Assembly: GCA_963831005.1 (NCBI GenBank)
Contig: CAWHOW010000033.1
Location: forward strand, 100,729-164,728
Source: CAWHOW01 sp963831005
GTDB lineage: Bacteria > Bacteroidota > Bacteroidia > Bacteroidales > CG2-30-32-10
Length of the DNA: 64,000 nt
Direction: 5' to 3'
A program made the translations under genes and the position numbers. This document shows, in pieces, positions 54,197 to 63,336 of the stretch. The notes under the pieces are model-generated. The model saw only the letters and a program-made list of their open reading frames with translations, was not told the origin of the DNA and made no database searches. How positions within the stretch are numbered: position 1 is the stretch's first letter; the number at the start of each line of letters is the position of its first letter.

Positions 54197-54608
54197 GTTG
54201 CGCCCACCGCATATCGTGTTGCGCACGCCTCATTTCCTGTAGAAAATGCCGCATTTTGTGTTGCGCAAGTCGCATTCTCTGTTGCGCGAGCTGCATTCTC
54301 TGTTGCGCGAGTCTCATTTGCTGTTGCGTGAGTCGCATTTCCTGTTGCGCAAGTCACATTCGCTGTTGCGTGAGTCGCATTTCCAGTTGCGCACGCCGTG
54401 TATCGTAATGCGCGAGCGGCTTATCGTGATGCGCGAGCGGCTTATCGTGATGCGCAAGCGGCTTATCGTGATGCGCACGTCGCGTATCGTAATGCGCACG
54501 CCGCGTATCGTAATGCGCACGCCACTTATCGTGATGTGCAAGTGGCTTATCGTGATGCGCAAGCGGCTTATCGTGTTGCGCAAGTGGCTTATTGTGTTGC
54601 GCAAACGG
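54197..54608. repeat. 21-bp minisatellite, about 20 units
   Basis: Units of 21 bp such as TTGCGCGAGCTGCATTCTCTG in the first half and GCGCGAGCGGCTTATCGTGAT in the second. Because 21 is divisible by three, five or more frames stay open and give seven-residue repeats (for example AYRDAQA, HDKPLAH, LLRESHS). No frame has independent coding support. Confidence 0.85.
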
Positions 54609-54630
54609 GAATATGAACACTAAAATCAAC

Positions 54631-54660
54631 AAAAAAACTCCCGCAAGCGTCCTGCGGGAG
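54631..54660 (-). terminator. Terminator for the small minus-strand gene at 54700
   Basis: CTCCCGCA-N7-TGCGGGAG with a seven-T run on the minus strand, 40 bases past the stop of the 74-residue frame. Confidence 0.75.
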
Positions 54661-54699
54661 TGCAAAAATGGTAAAAGGTTACCTGTGAGCAGCCAAAGC

Positions 54700-54924
54700 T
54701 TAATTAACAGTGCCACTAAGAGGATCGCAGAAATTACCTTCAACACCGGTTGTGCTTATATAACATGCAATATACCAAACCGGCTGCCGTTTGTAGGTCA
54801 TGCCAAAGTTGCTTACGCAACGAAACTTTCCGCTAAATACTACATGAGAATAAAGGTCGGGGTGGGTAGGTGCTTTAGCGCCTATAAAACGTGCTATCTC
54901 GACAAACATCATACCCGCGGGCAT
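54700..54924 (-). CDS. Small hypothetical protein
   Basis: This 74-residue frame (MPAGMMFVEIARFIGAKAPT ... GNFCDPLSGTVN) is unrelated to the repeats beside it. The main argument for it is the terminator on the same strand 40 bases downstream. It has three Cys and several Tyr residues and no signal peptide. I do not recognise it, and an overlapping plus-strand frame cannot be excluded. Confidence 0.4.
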   Translation of the reverse strand: MPAGMMFVEIARFIGAKAPTHPDLYSHVVFSGKFRCVSNFGMTYKRQPVWYIACYISTTGVEGNFCDPLSGTVN

Positions 54925-55076
54925 GCTTTTTCTTTTTGGATAATCGGGATTGAGCTATTCAATGTATTTATTGTATAAAAGGGAAAATATTTTTTTAATT
55001 GCCGGATGAAATTTTTTTAGTAGCCCGTAAATAAAGGAACTGAGACCTGTTTGTTAACAAAAATTAACAAAACTTG

Positions 55077-55108
55077 TTTGAGATTTACTGTATTTTTGAA
55101 TACTTTTG
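55077..55108 (+). promoter_or_regulatory. Complete Bacteroidota promoter (TTTG, 20 bp, TACTTTTG)
   Basis: The -33 TTTG (55077-55080) and -7 TACTTTTG (55101-55108) have the preferred spacing. The leader to the ATG at 55172 is about 55 bases. Confidence 0.7.
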
Positions 55109-55171
55109 TACGATTATTGCATGAGAAACACAAATTAAAAATAAATTATTAACCTAAAAAACTTTAAGACT

Positions 55172-55600
55172 ATGAAAAAATTGATGTTGGTATTAGCGCT
55201 TGGTCTGGCAGTTGCGATAGTAAATGCTCAGGACAACACTACAAAAGGTGGCACAGCTGCTAAGCCTGCTACTCAGAACAATGTAAAAAGGACACCGGTT
55301 AAAACAGCCGATCTGTTGAAACCTATTACAGAGGACATAACAGCAAATTATAAGGATTATAAAATAGTAAGTGCTTTAAAGGCTGTTAAAGGCGAAGTTA
55401 CTACTTATGAAGTGAATGTGCAGAAAGGAACTGATGCAAAAACAAAAGTTAAGCTTATTTACGATGCAGACGGTAAATTCCTGGAAAAGAAACCTCCTGT
55501 AAAGCCGGCTCCTGTAAAAGCTAATCCTTCTACTAACCCGAATTCGTCTACAACTCCATCCTCAACTCCGACTACAACTCCTGACGATCAGAAAAAATAA
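55172..55600 (+). CDS. Small exported protein with Pro/Thr-rich tail
   Basis: This 142-residue protein has a signal peptide (MKKLMLVLALGLAVAIVNAQ), a folded part of about 70 residues (VKTADLLKPITEDITANYKD, VTTYEVNVQKG, KLIYDADGKFLEKK) resembling a PepSY-like or beta-lactamase-inhibitor-like strand-helix unit, and a disordered tail of Pro, Ser and Thr residues. The clear promoter and terminator mark a single-gene, probably well expressed unit. Function unknown. Confidence 0.82.
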   Translation: MKKLMLVLALGLAVAIVNAQDNTTKGGTAAKPATQNNVKRTPVKTADLLKPITEDITANYKDYKIVSALKAVKGEVTTYEVNVQKGTDAKTKVKLIYDADGKFLEKKPPVKPAPVKANPSTNPNSSTTPSSTPTTTPDDQKK

Positions 55601-55649
55601 CATTATTTAAATAGCGGATATTTATATACATGTCCGAATTAAATAACGA

Positions 55650-55679
55650 ATGGCATCTGTGTAAGATGCCATTTTTTTT
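55650..55679 (+). terminator. Rho-independent terminator
   Basis: ATGGCATC-TGTGTAA-GATGCCAT followed by eight T residues, 50 bases after the stop at 55600. Confidence 0.9.
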
Positions 55680-56007
55680 GTGCTGTTGTTGAACAACAAT
55701 TTGTTCGTATTCCTGTTAAATTATTGCGCTGAGGATCTCTGAAATGAATTGTGACGCCTAGTTGTATGGCTATCGTTTTTCTGGCAGCAAGATACATAGC
55801 ATCTCAACCTGACAGAGTGTAAAATAGACTTCTACAGAAAATCATTTTTCCCTTCATTGCGAGGACTCTTGTCCCGAAGCAATCATAATTCAGGTACTGG
55901 ATTGCTTCTCCACCAACTGGCGCATCGCAATGACACGGCTGTTTACCGAAGAAGTCTAATGAAATTAGTAAATGTAAATTGATGAAAAGATAGTGAATGT
56001 TTAAAGC
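55680..56007. other. Non-coding interval holding an inverted repeat
   Basis: No gene. The inverted repeat at 55854-55932 is listed separately. Confidence 0.6.
55854..55932. repeat. REP/MITE-like inverted repeat (TCATTGCGA...TCGCAATGA)
   Basis: Outer arms TCATTGCGA/TCGCAATGA and inner arms GAAGCAATC/GATTGCTTC. This layout matches a widespread bacterial intergenic repeat built around CATTGCGAGG and GAAGCAATCC. Confidence 0.7.
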
Positions 56008-57995
56008 TTATCGGATCAAGGTAACCGTTCCCGAGCTTTCCATCATCTGGCCGCCTGAATTCTCGAACCTGACGACGTATACATACACTCCCTGTTGAAC
56101 GAGTTTCCCTTTGAATGTTCCATCCCAGCCTGTTTTGGTGTCGGTTGTCTGGAAAATAAGCGCTCCCCAGTTGTTGTATATGCTGAACTGGTAGTTCTCT
56201 GTTGTAACAAACACATTCACCGGAATAAATATTTTGTTCACTCCCTGCGGGACAAATGCATTGGGTATGTACAATCTTGGCGGTTGCAATGCAATAGCAA
56301 TATTTGAAGTGCTGGTGTCAGTATAGTGGTAAGTGTCGCCCGGACCTTCATCTGCAACAACCATGTATCCAAATTTTCCATCTGAAGTGGTAAAGGAGGA
56401 AACATCATCCGTATACGAATTAGATGCCGGAGATAATAATGCTATAGGCGAACCTTCCCATACCCCGTCAACTTCCCTGTAAACAACATATTCATTTACA
56501 GAACCAAGCCACAATTCGTATGAATTCCAGGTAAGGATATTTTTCATGTCAGCATCAGCTTTCGCCTGAAGGTATATTGTCCTTCCTATATTACTGGTAT
56601 CAATATCATTCCCGCAACTGTCCAGCACAATTATCTTATAAAAATAACTTTGTATATTCACATTTGCTGTATGGTCGTTATAGGACACTTTGCCTGAATG
56701 AGCCACAGGCAAAGAAGTTCCAATATAATTGAACGCGCTTGTGCTGTCATCCGCCCTCAGAATTTTACATCCTGATGAATATCCCGAAGTATCGATCAAG
56801 GCTGTTATGTTGGCATAGTCGCTATTAACAACTGTTGCATAACGTAAATAAACATATTCAGGTTGCGATGGAGCATACGCCACAACAGTGTCAGTATTGG
56901 AAGTTGAGGTGATAGTACCGGGATTATTATATGCCTGGATATAATAAACATAAGTAGAATTATCAGCTAATTGGTCTTGAGTAAATGTGGTAGTTGTAGA
57001 AGTAGTTGTTCCCAGTAAGGTATATGCCCCGTTATTCTTTTTAACATATATATTATACCCGTTAAGACCTGATGGCATGTTAAGGTAAGGGGTCCAGTTA
57101 AGCGTAACGCTCCTGCCACAGATATCAAATGTAGATTTAAGGTAGATAGTATTTTGATTCGTGTTTATTCTACTGGTATTATTGCAACTGTCGAATGCCG
57201 CTATACAATAGGAAAGTGAACATGAATCGGGGTTTGACCAATATGGTTGATTATTGGTAAAGAAAGTATTGTTTCTTCCGTATATAGTATCAATGGGCAC
57301 TGTAAAACCGTTTCGGATTTCATAAATAATATATCCCTTTGTATCACCTGATGGTGAGATATTCCATCCGACAACCGAGTGACCGTTGGCAGGATCAACA
57401 CTCACAGAATCTATTAAAGGGGTTGTCGGAGCAATAATATCCTCAAAGAGGTCGCCATTTATTGTGGATGCCGAAGTGCATGGCAATGAATTATCAATAT
57501 CTACATAATAATTTATGTGAGCATGGCAAACAGTAATAGTATCAATATAGCTTAATGATTGTGTGGACACTATCATCGTCCATACTCCCGTGGGATACTC
57601 CCGGTAAACATGATACCAGCCAAGCGAAGTGGATAAGTCAGGAGCATGAACCGGGTTCCAGGATAATGCTGCAGTGCCAAGCCCTGTATTTACAGCGCTC
57701 ATAAACATAGTTTGCAATGTGTCGGATGGGGAGGAATATATCATTCCGTTGCACCTTGACCTGGTTTCTATGTAATAATAAGTAATTTTCAGGTTTGCAT
57801 TTGCAGTAATATCGGTAAAAGTTGTTTGTGCAATATTGAAGATGCTGTCAATTTCAGTAAAAGGACCTGCCGCATTTGTGGCAGAAAAAATATGATAACT
57901 GTTGAAAATGCCGGCTGTATCAAGCACTTCCTCCCATGAAATGGTGACAGTGCCATTGACCAGCACGGAATCACACCTTAATTCCGGTGGCAATA
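56008..57995 (-). CDS. Gliding-motility-associated C-terminal (T9SS type B) protein, 5' end cut by chimeric join
   Basis: About 660 residues remain, reading to 56008. The sequence is a series of fibronectin-III-like beta domains (each with a YYIYV-type strand and a short Asp/Ser loop), ending in the gliding-motility C-terminal domain: RLYIPNAFVPQGVNKIFIPV, YNNWGALIFQTTD, TGWDGTFKGKLVQQGVYVY. That domain directs T9SS type B export. Upstream of about LPPELRCDSVLVNG the sequence changes to high-GC, non-Bacteroidota DNA, so the natural N-terminus is missing; the ORF start at 58128 lies in foreign sequence and is not real. Confidence 0.88.
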
Positions 57996-58005
57996 ATCGC
58001 CAACG
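57985..58005. other. Chimeric join, Bacteroidota to acidobacterial-like sequence
   Basis: Left of this point codons fit a Bacteroidota FN3 protein; right of it, the minus strand reads NTHVQPQIAVGD and earlier RAILSW, part of a different protein. GC content jumps from about 40% to about 60%. Confidence 0.8.
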
Positions 58006-59283
58006 GCAATCTGCGGTTGCACATGCGTGTTCAACACATTGCCCCACACCGGAGTGAAGTTCGGGCCGGTGGGAGGAAGTCACCAGGACAAGATCGCGCG
58101 CAACGGCACGCCTTCCAGCTGTTCGCATGGCATCTCAGTCAGGTTGGAGATCCGGAACACGGCATAGCTGATGGGGTGCTTCGAACTTGCCGCCTTCAGA
58201 TCGTGGACACAAAACTCCACCTGGGCGACACCGAGGCTGTTCACACTCCACCGAAGAAGGCATAGAAGCCGATATCGGTGTGGCCGGCCCGCCTGTGCAC
58301 AGGCCGCCGGAGTAGCCGCTGCTCTGCTTGATCTGAGCACAGCTTCCAACTCGCGCGTCTGCGGATTGTAGCCGGCACAAGTCAGTTGCTCGAAGGCGGT
58401 GTCGCCCTTGAGCTTCTGGATTTCGCCGATGATGGACGACAGCTCTTCGCCAGAGAGCAACTCGAACCAGCGTCGAGCTTGCCGACGGACAGCTGAGTGA
58501 TGCCCTGGCTGATCGGCCCTCCTGAGACCATCTGAGCAAACTGGAAGCCAAAGCGATGCTGCGGAACTTTCTCCTTGGCGTACAGATTCTTGAGTTCTCC
58601 GTAGCTCAGCGGCTGGAGTTCGGTCCAGCCAACGGCTTGCTAGGTGTCCAACTGGAAACTTACGAGCACGCCGGGGTCGATGGAGACGATCTTCTGGTCG
58701 ATCAATTCGGAAAGGGGCACTTCGAAGAAGAATCGCGGCGCGACCTGCACTTCAGCGTCAACCACGTTGCCCCACCCGGGACGAGTGTCGATCGCCCGGG
58801 TCGGTTCCCATCCCCACGAAAGAATAGCCCGCACCTCAACAATGTTTTCAGTGAAGCAGAACTTCCGGGTTTCGCTGAAGTCCACTGACACGGAGAAGCT
58901 CAGCGGCAGGGGGCCGGCAAGATCGAATACCTGGACTGAGCTCAAGCCCAGATCGTGCCAGCCTGTCAGTCTTTCACAAAGAGAGCGCGCTACGTACGCG
59001 GTTGTACCCGCGCCGCAGCCGTTTGTGCCGTATACGGAGTGCAGCTTGATGTTGATAACACCTTCGAGCACACTGCTGCCGGAATTCAATCCCAGGCATT
59101 CGAGCTGCTCGTAACTGGGTGCTTATCCGCTGAGAGGCTTAACTGGTTTGCTGCCAAGTTTCGGGTAGGTGCCGAAGTAATTGGGAATCCCACAGCACCC
59201 CAGGTTCTTGAAATCGGAGCGCTCTGCCGGAAGCTGTCAATTTGCTTCCACAGGCCGGGGTTCTTCACTTCTTCCTTCGCCAT
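57996..59283 (-). pseudogene. Hypothetical acidobacterial-type protein, several frameshifts, 3' end cut by join
   Basis: A good Shine-Dalgarno (AAGGAGAG) precedes the ATG at 59283. The frame starts MAKEEVKNPGLWKQIDSFRQ and, after changing frame, continues CCGIPNYFGTYPKLGSK, LGLNSGSSVLEGVINIKLHS, VSVDFSETRKFCFTENIVEV, RAILSWGWEPT, DTRPGWGNVVDAEVQVAP, later EELSSIIGEIQKLKGDTAFE and a second RAILSW. The two RAILSW...WGNV stretches are internal repeats of about 90 residues or more. At least four one-base shifts are needed, so it is poor-quality or decayed sequence. Family not recognised. Confidence 0.5.
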
Positions 59284-59718
59284 AGATCTCTCCTTGCCGT
59301 ATGCATCGCTGGAAAACAAATGGCGAGACTCCAACACATGGCTAGATCGCCTTCAATTTGCGACTTGACTTTCAAGTGAAAGAAGCCTCGTGACAGCGGG
59401 ATTCTCGCGTGAGACAAGTGCCAGCAAGCCTTAACTTCGCTCACCGTAAGTGAAAAAATGCTTAACATTGCGGGCTATCCGATCAGCACAATGACAGGAA
59501 GCAGTGCAATGCCACTCGCCTGAAGGAGGTGATATCGTGCGCCCAAAGCGAAGACCGGCCAATGCCATCAACACTTTCGCGATGAAGGAGGTCTGTCGGT
59601 GCGCGCCTGGCTCGATAGTTTCTCCAAGTTTGGCCCTATCTGGACGGATAGAGTGACTAGCGATCAGGTGAGAGCTCAGAAACGAAACCAGCTTCGGCAG
59701 CATCGGAGTCGAGGATGC
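59284..59718. other. Intergenic interval with one candidate small ORF
   Basis: Apart from 59537-59656 (see next entry), no feature is supported. It separates the hypothetical protein from the TonB-receptor gene; both face leftward. Confidence 0.4.
59537..59656 (+). CDS. Candidate 39-residue peptide gene with strong ribosome-binding site
   Basis: GAAGGAGGTGATATC precedes a GTG at 59537; the frame reads VRPKRRPANAINTFAMKEVC then RCAPGSIVSPSLALSGRIE and stops at 59656. A second AAGGAGGT occurs at 59586, inside the frame. The strong, paired ribosome-binding sites are the only evidence. The Cys-Arg-Cys and Ser-rich end vaguely recall modified-peptide precursors, but frameshift-rich surroundings make this unsafe. 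Confidence 0.2.
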   Translation: MRPKRRPANAINTFAMKEVCRCAPGSIVSPSLALSGRIE

Positions 59719-61954
59719 TTAGTGCTCCTTACCAAAGTAGTAGGTGAAGCTCAAGCTGACGTAGGACTTCAGCGGAACGCCGACGACGCTCGAACGGCTC
59801 TTGTTCATTGGGCAGCGCGAGCGTTTCCAGCGGTCTGTCCGGAGTATAGCCATTCGCGATGAGGAAGTTCCCTGTACCGACAGAGGTTGTCTTTGAACGT
59901 ACGCAACACCGCGCCGCGCACTTCGGTTACGGGGACGCCGGTGAAGCCATCGCCCAGGGTTTCGCCTTTACAAACTCGAACTCACCACGCAACTGCAAGT
60001 TATATGGCAGACGATTGATGAGCCGAGAGCGTCCCATATCCGGCGAGGCGCTTCGGGATCGGCTCGCCAGTGTAGATAGAGATCGCGAGCATCGCCGCGG
60101 CCTCAGCGTAGGAGATGAACAGACTGCCGCGCGAAAAGTTGTGCTGTATCGAGCCGAGAGGACATGGTTGAGCGAAGGACCGACTAGCTCCTGCAACCCA
60201 GTGTCAGGATCGATTTTGGCGCCTCCAGCGAATTGCTCACCCGGCGCAGCGTCAGATAAAACTGCGTGTTCTTCAGCGTCTTCGAGAGCACCAGCTGGTA
60301 GGCGCGCGAGGGTGCAAGCAAGGTCGGCGCAACCGTGCCACCTTCCGTCCCGATTCGGCGGGTCATTGGTGTGAAACTACTCGCCAAGCTGAACGATACC
60401 ATCGGCAAGAACCAGCGATCGGCGGGCGGCAGAATAGAAACCGTTCCCTTGGGCAGACTCAGACTCGCCAGGCGGTTGAAGCTGTTTGCGAATTGATGAG
60501 GGTCCTGGTTGTCCATCCAGACCTCTTCCTGACGAACTCCCAGGTTGAAGTGAACGTACTTGGTCGCGTTGCCGTCGATGCGACGAACGGCTCGAAAACG
60601 ATAGCGTCAAATTGTTGCTGGTGACCGGCTGAAACACGCCGTTGTAATCGACGTGCTTGAGATCGAGATTCCGCGGCGACATCGCGACGTAGATCAACTC
60701 CCGCCATCACCGACAGCCAATGCCGAACGCTCTGGATGTACATCGCTTCCCCGCCAAACACATTGCGATTCTCGCTCTGCGCAATAAGGCCGTCGCCGAA
60801 GTTAAGAGTGTAAGGTCAGCGCATAGTTGCGGTAGAAGCCGGAAAATACAAACTGTTTTTGCTCGCTCAGCTTCCATGTATCGCTCACTGCTGCGAGAAA
60901 GTTGTAGGTGTTGTCGAGTTGGCGATTGTCGATGGTGTCTTCCTTTACTGGAACGTTGATCGGAATGAGCCCGGGTACATACGAGAAACCGTAATATCCC
61001 GCCGCGTACACGGTAAGATCGTGGTTGCCAAGAAGAAACTGGCGCGCGCCATTGAGCTTGTATTGTTTGCGATCTTCGGGCGAGCGAGAAATCCATTGCC
61101 GAACAGAACTCGCCGGCGATCCACGCATTGGTATCGGGATTTCGCGGCGCCCATCCTCCCAGGATGTCGCCGTCGCGGTAGTCGCCGGTGGCCTGCACGA
61201 AAGCGCTGGTGCGCGCCCGCGGCAGATACGTCGCAGCGAGGTCAATAGAGTTGTTGCCTTGCCGTACGTTGAAGGCGCCGCCATCGACGCTGACGCCTGC
61301 CAGCGTGGGCGCAATCATGAAATTCGGATCGGCATATCCGTTGCCATGGGCGTTGGCGGGCAGGTTGTTGGGGAGCAGGAAGTCGCCAACTTGCAGATAC
61401 TGCGCGATCGGCTCACCGTGATCTCCCGCGACGCCGGGAGCAAAGTACTGCGGCGCCTTGATGCCGCCGGACGCCGTCTCAATCGGCAAGCCGGGAATGG
61501 AGATCGGCGCGCCGGGCGTCCGGGATTGGCGTCGAGCACCTGGTCTTTGATTAGATACATCACGCCCGGGATCGGGGGTAAGGATCGACGGCGCGGTCGC
61601 CACCACGGTCACGTACTGCTGGTCGGAGACAATCTGTGTGAACGGCAATATTACAGTTGTGGGTTGCCCTGCTCCCACGGCAACCGGCGTGTTCGTCAAG
61701 ACAAATGCCGGCGACACGGCTGTGAGGACATACTGACCCGCGTCGATCTCGCGAAAAGCGAATACCCCGTTGTGGTCGGTGACCGCTTCTTTCACCACTT
61801 GGCCGCCGGCATTCAGAAGCTGCACCTTTGCCTGATCCACGGGCTGACCTTGAGGGTCAACCACACGTCCAACTAGAGGAAAGCTCGCGGCCCACGACAG
61901 ACTAGTGAGCGTAAGGCAGAGGGCCGCGATGACGAGTTGGACACGTGGTTTCAA
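59719..61954 (-). pseudogene. TonB-dependent receptor with carboxypeptidase-regulatory-like N-domain, several frameshifts
   Basis: The 61954 ATG opens a signal peptide (VIAALCLTLTSLSWAASFPL) and a Cna-B/carboxypeptidase-like domain (GRVVDPQGQPVDQAKVQLLN, GVFAFREIDAGQYVL), as in acidobacterial receptors. After frame changes near 61550 and 61100 the barrel continues: GAPISIPGLPIETASGG, GVSVDGGAFNVRQGNNSIDL, VYAAGYYGFSYVPGLIP, and the C-terminus SYVSLSFTYYFGKEH ends at 59719. The corrected length is about 745 residues. The breaks are single-base and spread along the gene, typical of unpolished sequence. The ligand is unknown. Confidence 0.75.
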
Positions 61955-61975
61955 GGAGATTCTCTTCTCAGGATT

Positions 61976-63249
61976 CTACTTGGCTGTGGGAGTTTGAAGC
62001 TGAGCCAGAGTGTTGCGCGCTTGCTGCGAACCCCACGTGTTCAGATCGGCTGCCTGCTTGAGATAGCGTTCAGCCGCTGCGGTGTCGCCGGCCTTCAGCG
62101 CGATCTCGCCCGTGACGATACATCTGGCATCGCGAACTCCGACCGCCAGCGCTGTTTCGATTTGCTTGCGAGCCTCTGCATATCGGCCATTCTTGTACAG
62201 CGCCCAGGCGTAGCAATCGAGCGTGTGGACATCGCGCACGGCGCGCGATCTCCCGCTCGGCGACGCTTAGCGCCTTATCGGGTTCGTTCGCATAGTCGGC
62301 GTAGTACATGATGAGCTCGTGATTCGAGTTGTCGCCGATATTGGTTTCCTTCAGCGACTTCTGCTCGAACTCAGCGAACGCCTTGTTCGCGTCGTCGGTG
62401 CGCCCGGCGAGTTGCAGGCCACCGCCAACTCGTACAAGTTTTCCGCGTGAGGCGCAGCGTCATAGCAAACTGGCCGATAGGATAACAACCGCTTCCGGAT
62501 AACGCTTCTGCTGGATTCGCACCTTAGCCAGATTGCTCAGCGCGTAGTGATAGCCAGCAGGAGAAACATCATCAGCGCCTGTTGGAGTCCCTTCTCCGCC
62601 TGAACGGTATCGCCGGTTGCCAGAACCGCAGATGCGCCATCTGGGTGAAATCCATGCGCCATCTTCCACCTGGCCGGGTTTTGACTCATACGCCATGTTC
62701 ATTAGCTCAAGCGCGCCATCCGGTGTTGCCAAACTTTCACTAAAATATGCCACTCGGGTAGCAGCGGGCTGGTTGGCGCCGCGCAGTTTCATCATCCAGT
62801 TAGCAGCATTCTCGAGCTTCGCTGTAATTTCCCAGTTCGACATTCGTCGGCGAGAAAGCCATAAACCGTCACATCGTCCGGAGTTCGCTTGTTCAGCTTC
62901 TTCGCCTCTTCCAGTGCGGCAAGCAAATTCATGTTTACCCAGCAGAGCCATACCTGGATGCGCTCGCCGTCGAAGTTCTCTGGAGAAATTTCGAACGACT
63001 TCTGTAGCGCCGCCTCGCCTTGCTTGTAGAAGGTCGGATCGGAGGTTTCGCTGCGCGCCGGGCCAGCGCCAGCGCCAATCCGTTATAGGCCTCGTAGTTC
63101 TTGGTACTTTGTCGATCAGCCGTTGCGCGGCAGCCATGCTTTGCTGCGCGGAGTATAGTTTTGGGTCCGCCGTGGTACCGGTCTGCGCCCATACGTAATA
63201 CAGCAGCGATTAGTACTGAAATAATTGCCAGTGCAACGGACCGAGCCAC
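61976..63249 (-). pseudogene. Exported TPR-repeat protein, several frameshifts
   Basis: A GTG at 63249 opens a membrane-spanning N-terminus (SVALAIISVLIAAVLRMG). Frame changes follow; recognisable pieces are YEAYNGLALALARRA, SFEISPENFDGERIQVWLCW, LMNMAYESKPGQVE, and a C-terminal helix repeat DCYAWALYKNGRYAEARKQI then AGDTAAAERYLKQAADLN. Repeated A-W/Y-A-L patterns indicate tetratricopeptide repeats. It lies 21 bases upstream of the TonB-receptor start, in one operon. As with its neighbours, the breaks look like sequence errors. Confidence 0.65.
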
Positions 63250-63336
63250 CCCTTATACGGCCCGGCTTAGCGGCCGTCTGTTACGGAGGCTCACGGGTAG
63301 TGGGCGTCTCGACACGCCGCCTGCCAGCCGACCAAG
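63250..63336. other. Probable second join between two high-GC sources
   Basis: GC rises again and coding switches from minus to plus strand and from acidobacterial to myxobacterial style. The exact break cannot be placed. Confidence 0.45.

Noticed and set aside
54197..54608. CRISPR array
   Set aside because: Units are contiguous 21-bp repeats without spacers, and no cas genes are nearby.
54354..54746. Membrane-protein-like minus-strand ORF ending in HDKPLAH heptads
   Set aside because: Its hydrophobic N-terminus overlaps both the terminator hairpin and the end of another frame, and the rest is minisatellite.
56008..58128. 706-residue ORF with start at 58128
   Set aside because: The first 40 or so residues are translated from foreign sequence beyond the chimeric join.
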